A stretch of DNA of 64,000 bases from Thinopyrum elongatum (lineage: Eukaryota; Streptophyta; Magnoliopsida; Poales; Poaceae): contig CM022302.1 of assembly GCA_011799875.1 (NCBI GenBank), forward strand, positions 523,418,228-523,482,227, read 5' to 3'. Both the position numbers and the translations under genes were made by a program. Of this stretch, positions 58,736 to 64,000 are shown one piece after another. Numbering within the stretch: the stretch's first letter is position 1; each line of letters opens with the position of its first letter. The notes below the pieces were generated by a model, which saw only the letters and a list, made by a program, of their open reading frames with translations, did no database searches and had not been told where the DNA came from.

Positions 58736-61700
58736 TCACGTACCTCCTCTTTTTCGCGATTCTGGAGTGTTCCATAAGGTTTCTTTTATGTGTTCTTCCA
58801 GTGTCATAGTTTGGATAACATTGCTTTCAACATTAATGGGCGTACCTGAGATATAATGCTTTATTCATTGCCCATTAACAACCTTCGGGTTCATACCTTC
58901 GGCATTATTTATTTTGATAGCTCCAGACCGATAAACCTCCTCGATAACATAGGGTCCTTCCCATTTGGAGAGGAGTTTTCTTGCAAAGAATCTGAAACAA
59001 GAGTTGTACAAAAGAACATATTCTCCAACTTTGAACTCACGCTTTTGGATTTTTTTATCATTCCATCTTTTAACTTTTTCTTTAAATAACTTGGCATTTT
59101 CATAAGCTTGGGTTCTCCATTCATCTAATGAGCTAATATCAAATAACCTCTTTTCACCGGCAAGTTTAAAATCATAGTTGAGTTCTTTAATTGCCCAATA
59201 TGCTTTATGTTCTAACTCAAGAGGCAAATGACAAGCTTTTCCATAAACCATTTTATAAGGAGACATACCCATAGGATTTTTATATGCTGTTCTATAAGCT
59301 CAAAGTGCATCATCTAATTTCTTAGACCAATTCTTCCAGGACCTATTGACAGTCTTTTGAAAAATTAATTTTATTTCTCTATTGCTAAGTTCAACTTGAC
59401 CACTAGACTGAGGATGATAGGGTGATGCAATTCTATGGTTAACATCATACTTGGCATGCATTTTACGGAAAGCACCATGAATAAAGTGTGAACCACCATC
59501 AGTCATTAAATATCTAGGGACTCCAAACCTTGGGAAGATAACTTCCTTAAGCATTTTAATAGAGGTGTTGTGATCAGCACTACTAGTTGGAATAGCTTCT
59601 ACCCACTTAGTAACATAATCAACAGCAACCAAAATATGTGTATACCCATTAGAGGAAGGAAAAGGTCCCATGTAATCAAAACCCCAAACATCAAATGGTT
59701 CAACAGCAAGAGAATAATTCATAGGCATTTCTTGACGCTTACCGATATTACCTATTCTTTGACATTCATCACAAGATAAGATGAACTTACGAGCATCCTT
59801 GAAGAGAGTAGGCCAATAAAATCCAGACTGCAATACCTTGTGAGCAGTTCTGTCCCCCGCATGATGCCCTCCATAAGCTTCGGAGTGACATTTCCGTAGG
59901 TTTTGTCCCTGTTCATGCTCAGGTACACCATGTCTAATAATACCATCTACCCCTTCTTTATAAAGATGTGGGTCATCCCAAAAGTAATGTCTTAAATCAT
60001 AGAAGAATTATTTCTTTTGTTGGTATGTAAAGCTAGGTGGTAAGTATTTAGCAATAATGTAATTAGCATAGTCAGCATACCAAGGAGTGTTATGAGAAAC
60101 ATTTATTGCTGCGAACTGCTCATCAGGGAAACTATCATCAATAGGTAGTGGGTCATCAAGGATATTCTCCAACCTAGACAAGTTATCAGCTACGGGGTTC
60201 TCTGCTCCTTTTCTATCAGTGATATGTAAATCAAATTCTTGTAGCAAGAGAACCCATCGAATAAGCCTAGGTTTAGCATCCTTCTTTTCCATAAGATATT
60301 TAATAGCAGCATGGTCGGTGTGAACAGTTACTTTTGAATCGACAATGTAAGATCTAAATTTATCACAGGCAAACACCATTGCTAGAAATTCTTTTTCAGT
60401 AGTAGCATAATTTCGTTGAGCACTATCTAGAGTCTTACTAGCATAATGAATAACATTTAGTTTCTTATCAACTCTTTGTCCTAGAACAGCACCAACAGCA
60501 TAATCACTAGCATCACACATAATTTCAAAAGGCAAGTTCCAATCAGGTGGTTGAACAATAGGTGCAGAAATTAAGGCTTTCTTGAGTGTTTCAAAGGCTT
60601 CTAAACAATCATCATCAAAGACAAAAAGAACATCATTTTGCAAAAGATTTGTAAGGGGACTAGAAATTTTAGAAAAGTCTTTGATAAATCTCCTATAGAA
60701 ACCAGCATGACCTAAGAAACTACGAATACCTTTGATATCTTTAGGACATGGCATTTTCTCAATTGCATCAACCTTAGCTTTGTCCACTTCAATACCTCTT
60801 TCAGAAATTTTATGGCCCAAAACAATACCTTCATTAACCATAAAGTGGCACTTCTCCCAATTCAAGACAAGATTTGTTTGCTCGCATCTCTGCAAAACTC
60901 GATCAAGATTGCTTAAACAATCATCAAAAGACTTCCCATAAACAGAAAAGTCATCCATGAAAACCTCAACAATCTTTTCACAAAAGTCAGAGAATATAAC
61001 AGTCATACATCTTTGAAAGGTAGCAGGTGCATTGCATAAACCAAAAGGCATACGTCTATAAGCATAAGTTCCAAAGGGACAAGTGAAAGTGGTCTTTTAT
61101 TGATCAGGTTGAGAAACAGGTATTTGTGAAAAAACAGAATATCCATCAAGGAAGCAAAAATGTGTGTGCTTAGATAATCTTTCTAGCATTTGATCAATAA
61201 AAGGCAAAGAGTAATGATCTTTTCTAGTTTCTTTGTTTAATTTTCTAAAATCAATTACCATTCTATAGCCTGTAACAATTCTTTGTGGAATAAGTTCATT
61301 CTTATCATTAGGAACAACAGTAATACCTCCTTTCTTAGGGACACAATGAACAGGACTTACCCATCTACTATCAGCTATAGGATAGATTATACCTGCTTCC
61401 AGAAGATTTAATATTTCCGTTCTTACCACTTCCTTCATCTTCGGATTTAACCGACGTTGGTGATCAACAACGGGTTTAGCATCAGGTTCCATATTAATCT
61501 TGTGCTGACATAGAGTGGGACTAATGCCCTTTAAATCATCAAGAGTATATCCGATAGCAGCTCGGTGCTTCCTAAGAACTTTCAATAATCTTTCTTCTTC
61601 ATGTTCTGAAAGGTTAGCACTAATAATAACAGGATATATCTTTTTCTCATCAAGATAAGCATATTTCAAAGTGTCTGGCAATTGTTTTAATTCAAACACA

Positions 61701-61895
61701 GGATCACCTTTAGGTGAAGGAGGACCTCCTAGAGTTTCAATAGGCAAATTGTGTTTAAGCAGAGGACGTTGTTCAAAGAAGATCTTATCTATTTCATTTC
61801 TTTCATGCATATGTAAATAATTTTCATGGTCTAGCAGCTATTGTTCTAGAGGATCAGTAGGAGGCACAGCAGCAAGACCAATTATTTCATCCTTA
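58736..61895 (-). pseudogene. Athila pol: RT, RNase H and integrase, several stops
   Basis: All parts lie in one frame read right to left. [54 protein letters not shown] and catalytic FMDDF (about 60950). RNase [34 protein letters not shown] and [11 protein letters not shown]. Integrase: HHCC region CHSEAYGGHH...CDECQR, then D in VWGFDYMGP, D in LMTDGGSHF and E in GQVELSN, followed by [20 protein letters not shown]. Nonsense codons occur at about 61838 (after DPLEQ), 61097 (after QPDQ), 60008 (after YQQKK), 59300 (in DAL-stop-AYR) and 58865 (after VNGQ). The natural end is at 58736-58738. Catalytic residues are intact, so decay is by a few point changes. Confidence 0.88.
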
Positions 61896-62950
61896 CTAGG
61901 CAATTCTTTTTTTATGAGGTTTTCTACTAAACTTGGAAAAATTAAACTCATGAGACTCATCACCAAAGCTGACACCGACAGTTTGTTTCTCACAATCTAT
62001 TTTAGCATTAACGGTGTTCAAGAAAGGTCTACCAAAGATAATGGGACAAAAGTCATCTTGTGGGGAACCAAGAACAAGAAAATCAGTAGGATATTTTATT
62101 TTCCCACACAAGACTTCAACATCTCTAACAATCCCAAGTGGTGTGATGGTGTCTCTATTAGCAAGTTTAATAGTAGCATCTATTTCTTCTATTTCAGCGG
62201 GTGCTATGTCATTCATAATTTCTTGATATAAGGTAAAGGGAATAGCACTCACGCTAGCACCTATGTCACATAAACCGTGATAACAATGATCTCCTATTTT
62301 AACTGAGACAACAGGCATGCCAACAACGGGTCTATGTTTATCCTCTTTATCAGCTTTGGCAATTCTAGTAGCTTCATTACATAAGTAAATAACATGCCCA
62401 TCTATATTTTCTTCCAGGAGATCCTTAACCATAGCAACACTAGGTTCTACTTTGATTTGTTCATTAGGTTTAGGTGTTCTAATATAGCTTTTGTTGACCA
62501 CAGTTGAAACTTTAGCATGTTCCTTTATCCTAACAGGGAAAGGTGGTTTCTCAATATAAGAAGTAGGAACAACTGGATCAACATTATAAATAATAGTTTC
62601 CTCTTTAGCTAGTACCGGTTCTTTAATTTCTTCTTTAATACGTGGGTGATATTTAAACCACTTCTCCTTAGGGAGATCAACATGAGTAGCAAATGATTCA
62701 CAAAAGGAGGCTACTATCTCAGAGTCAAGTCCATATTTGGTGCTAAACTTTTGAAAAGCATCGGTATTCATAAAAGATTTAACACAATCATACTTAAACT
62801 TAATACCTGACTCTTTACCTTCGTCGAGTTCCCAATCTTCAAAGTTGCGTTTAATTATTTCCAAAAGATCCCACCAAAATTCAATAGTCTTCTTCATAAA
62901 AGAACCAGCACAAGAAGTATCAGCACTACTAGGGAAAACCTTATACACAG
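61896..62950 (-). pseudogene. Athila gag C-terminus and protease, truncated and frameshifted
   Basis: The frame enters from the right at DSVYKVFPSSADTSCAG (about 62950), without its N-terminal gag. It contains FEDWELDEGKESGIKFKYDC and a retropepsin-like region with the active-site motif CDIGASVSAIPF (about 62255-62290), then FGRPFLNTVNAKIDCEK. One extra base in the A/T run at about 61907-61914 shifts it out of the pol frame. The start given by position is not a real initiation codon (GTG). Confidence 0.82.
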
Positions 62951-63289
62951 AATCTTAGCAGTAGCGCTGGATAAAATGAGGCACTACTGATAATTAGTAG
63001 TAGCATCTGTCAGTAAAGGGCGCTACTGATATCCTGTTAGCAGCAGCGCGTTTTAGCAAAACCCGCTGCTGCTAAGTTTGAACTGGGCGCATATGGCTAG
63101 CCCCACTTAGCAGCAGCGCGTATCCATATTCAGCGCTACTGCTATGCTCCGTAGTAGTAGCGCTTTTCTTCAACACGCGCTACTACTAACCCTACCTTAT
63201 CGTCCGCGCGCAGCCGACGACCCCCCTGACTCTCCCTCTCACTCACTCTCCCCCGCACCCCGTCGTCCGCCGCCGCCGCCGTTCCTCCT
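62951..63289. mobile_element. Class II-like segment with AGCAGTAGCGC hairpins (possibly CACTA)
   Basis: The segment is rich in repeats of the AGCAGCAGCGC/AGTAGTAGCGC type in both orientations. One perfect-arm hairpin is TTAGCAGCAGCG (63037-63048) with CGCTGCTGCTAA (63064-63075); another is TAGTAGTAGCGC with GCGCTACTACTA (about 63153-63188). The right end is GC-rich (CGTCGTCCGCCGCCGCC). Such sub-terminal repeats occur in Triticeae CACTA-like elements. A CACTACTGATAATTAG string occurs inside, but no certain terminus or duplication is visible. Confidence 0.4.
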
Positions 63290-64000
63290 TGTAAGTGCAT
63301 CTAGTGCCCCTTAGTGATTTTGGTGTATTGAAGACTTATAGGTTAAGGGTCTGATGTGTTTGTGAGTGTACACAGGTCTATAAGTCTATGAGGAGTTTGT
63401 TAATTACGATGAATGTCGACCCCTAAAAATGAATGTCTTCAACTGAAGACTTTGGTTTTCTTGAAGACTTTGAAAGTGAAGAAATTGGTGTGACCCTGAA
63501 GACTTGATATTCATGCGAGGATTATGAAGCGTGAAGACTTTTGTTTTCGTAGTTTCATTTTCTTCTTCTTGAGTCATAGGAAACACCGTACTGTTAAAGG
63601 GGGTCGAGGTAAAACTAAGGAAAAATTTCCAAGTGATGCTCAACTCAAAATCCTACACCTACCCAATCCTTTCGAGTGAAGCCATTGGAAATCTCATACA
63701 GTTTAGTCAAGTTCTTCAGTGACAGAGACGAAGTTCTTCTGTTCTCTGAGGAATTTGTTCTGACTGAGGAGTTAGAAATTCGCCAGTGCGGATTGCCTAC
63801 AAGTGAGGATTATGATAGCCCTGAGGAATTTGATACTCAAATTTCCGACCGTTGCTGTGCTACGTGCCAGCTGTCCCAAAATATCTACCCACCTAACGGT
63901 CATATCATTGAAGGGCATTTATGTCTTATCATGTCGGGCTGCTTCCTAGGCTATAAATAGCCGCCCTCTACAACCACTAGCTGGTTGGCTGCTCCAAGAA
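63290..64000 (+). mobile_element. Start of another LTR retrotransposon (partial LTR)
   Basis: It starts TGTAAGTGCATCTAGTGC at 63290 and continues to the window end. The content (repeated GAAGACTT motifs, a TATA box at 63951-63960 preceded by GGGCTGCTTCCTAGG) looks like U3 plus promoter of an LTR read on the plus strand. I recall similar LTRs in Triticeae but cannot assign a family. The short frame at 63676-63960 overlaps the TATA box and is not considered a gene. Confidence 0.55.
63951..63960 (+). promoter_or_regulatory. TATA box of the partial LTR (CTATAAATAG)
   Basis: CTATAAATAG about 660 bp into the LTR, followed by CCGCCCTC. Transcription would start ~30 bp downstream. Confidence 0.6.

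Larger units (their letters stand above)
54950..62950 (-). mobile_element. Athila-lineage Ty3-gypsy element (Sabrina-like), minus strand, 5' part missing
   Basis: 3' LTR 54950-56467, PPT at 56468-56481, 3' noncoding region, a small coiled-coil frame, then integrase, RNase H, RT, protease and the C-terminal end of gag reading right to left. The catalytic RT motif FMDD and domain organisation fit Athila-lineage elements. The LTR start TGATATGTCCATTTTGC (minus strand) matches Sabrina as I remember it. Gag N-terminus, PBS and 5' LTR are absent; the sequence changes abruptly at about 62950. The presumed duplication on the left is CCGCC (54945-54949). Confidence 0.85.

Noticed and set aside
63676..63960. 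94-codon frame near the window end
   Set aside because: It lies inside an LTR, overlaps its TATA box and has no recognisable domain.

Overview
The window is a block of nested plant transposable elements with no intact cellular gene. Class I elements with long LTRs, tRNA-iMet-type primer binding sites (TGGTATCAGAGCC), 5-bp target duplications and TAA-flanked Harbinger-type ends indicate a large grass genome. The copia LTR start (TGAAGGAAATATGCCC) and the Athila LTR start (read on the minus strand) match what I remember of wheat/barley families (Angela/WIS/BARE1-like and Sabrina-like). Triticeae is therefore the likely source; family names are from memory, not from a search.

Layout. 1-2532: flanking sequence with no supported gene. 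2533-32322: one Tekay/Del-type chromovirus locus with three ~4.2-kb LTRs and two internal regions (LTR-internal-LTR-internal-LTR), flanked by a single GGCCG duplication. Internal region 1 has lost gag, protease, RT and RNase H and carries a complete copia element (7898-16503, duplication GATGT). Internal region 2 is nearly full length but broken by stops and frameshifts. 32323-33005: flank with a possible MITE. 33006-47354: a Harbinger-type element (flanking TAA) holding an LTR-like fragment, a broken reading frame and a second copia element (34389-47268, duplication AAAAG). That copia element is itself split inside its RT by a minus-strand 4.19-kb solo LTR related to the Tekay LTRs (39873-44063, duplication GGATC). 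47358-48301: a second Harbinger-type element with a minus-strand transposase remnant. It is cut by a third, minus-strand copia element (from 48302), which is cut by a minus-strand Athila-lineage element (from 54950). The Athila element is cut at ~62950 by a hairpin-rich class II-like segment, which abuts a new plus-strand LTR (63290 to the window end). The right-hand halves of this last stack must lie beyond the window.

How the parts relate. The retrotransposon genes (gag, protease, integrase, RT, RNase H, chromodomain) are all damaged to some degree. The most interesting signals are these. (1) The three copia copies sit in three unrelated target sites, yet share two in-frame gag stops, an RNase H stop and the same RNase H truncation, as expected of a defective lineage moved in trans. 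(2) The Tekay LTRs carry what looks like a spliced reading frame, with in-frame indels and mostly silent changes between two diverged LTR subfamilies. (3) The triple-LTR locus has one target duplication. (4) A 256-codon leader reading frame is open in one internal region and closed by three CGA-to-TGA changes in the other.
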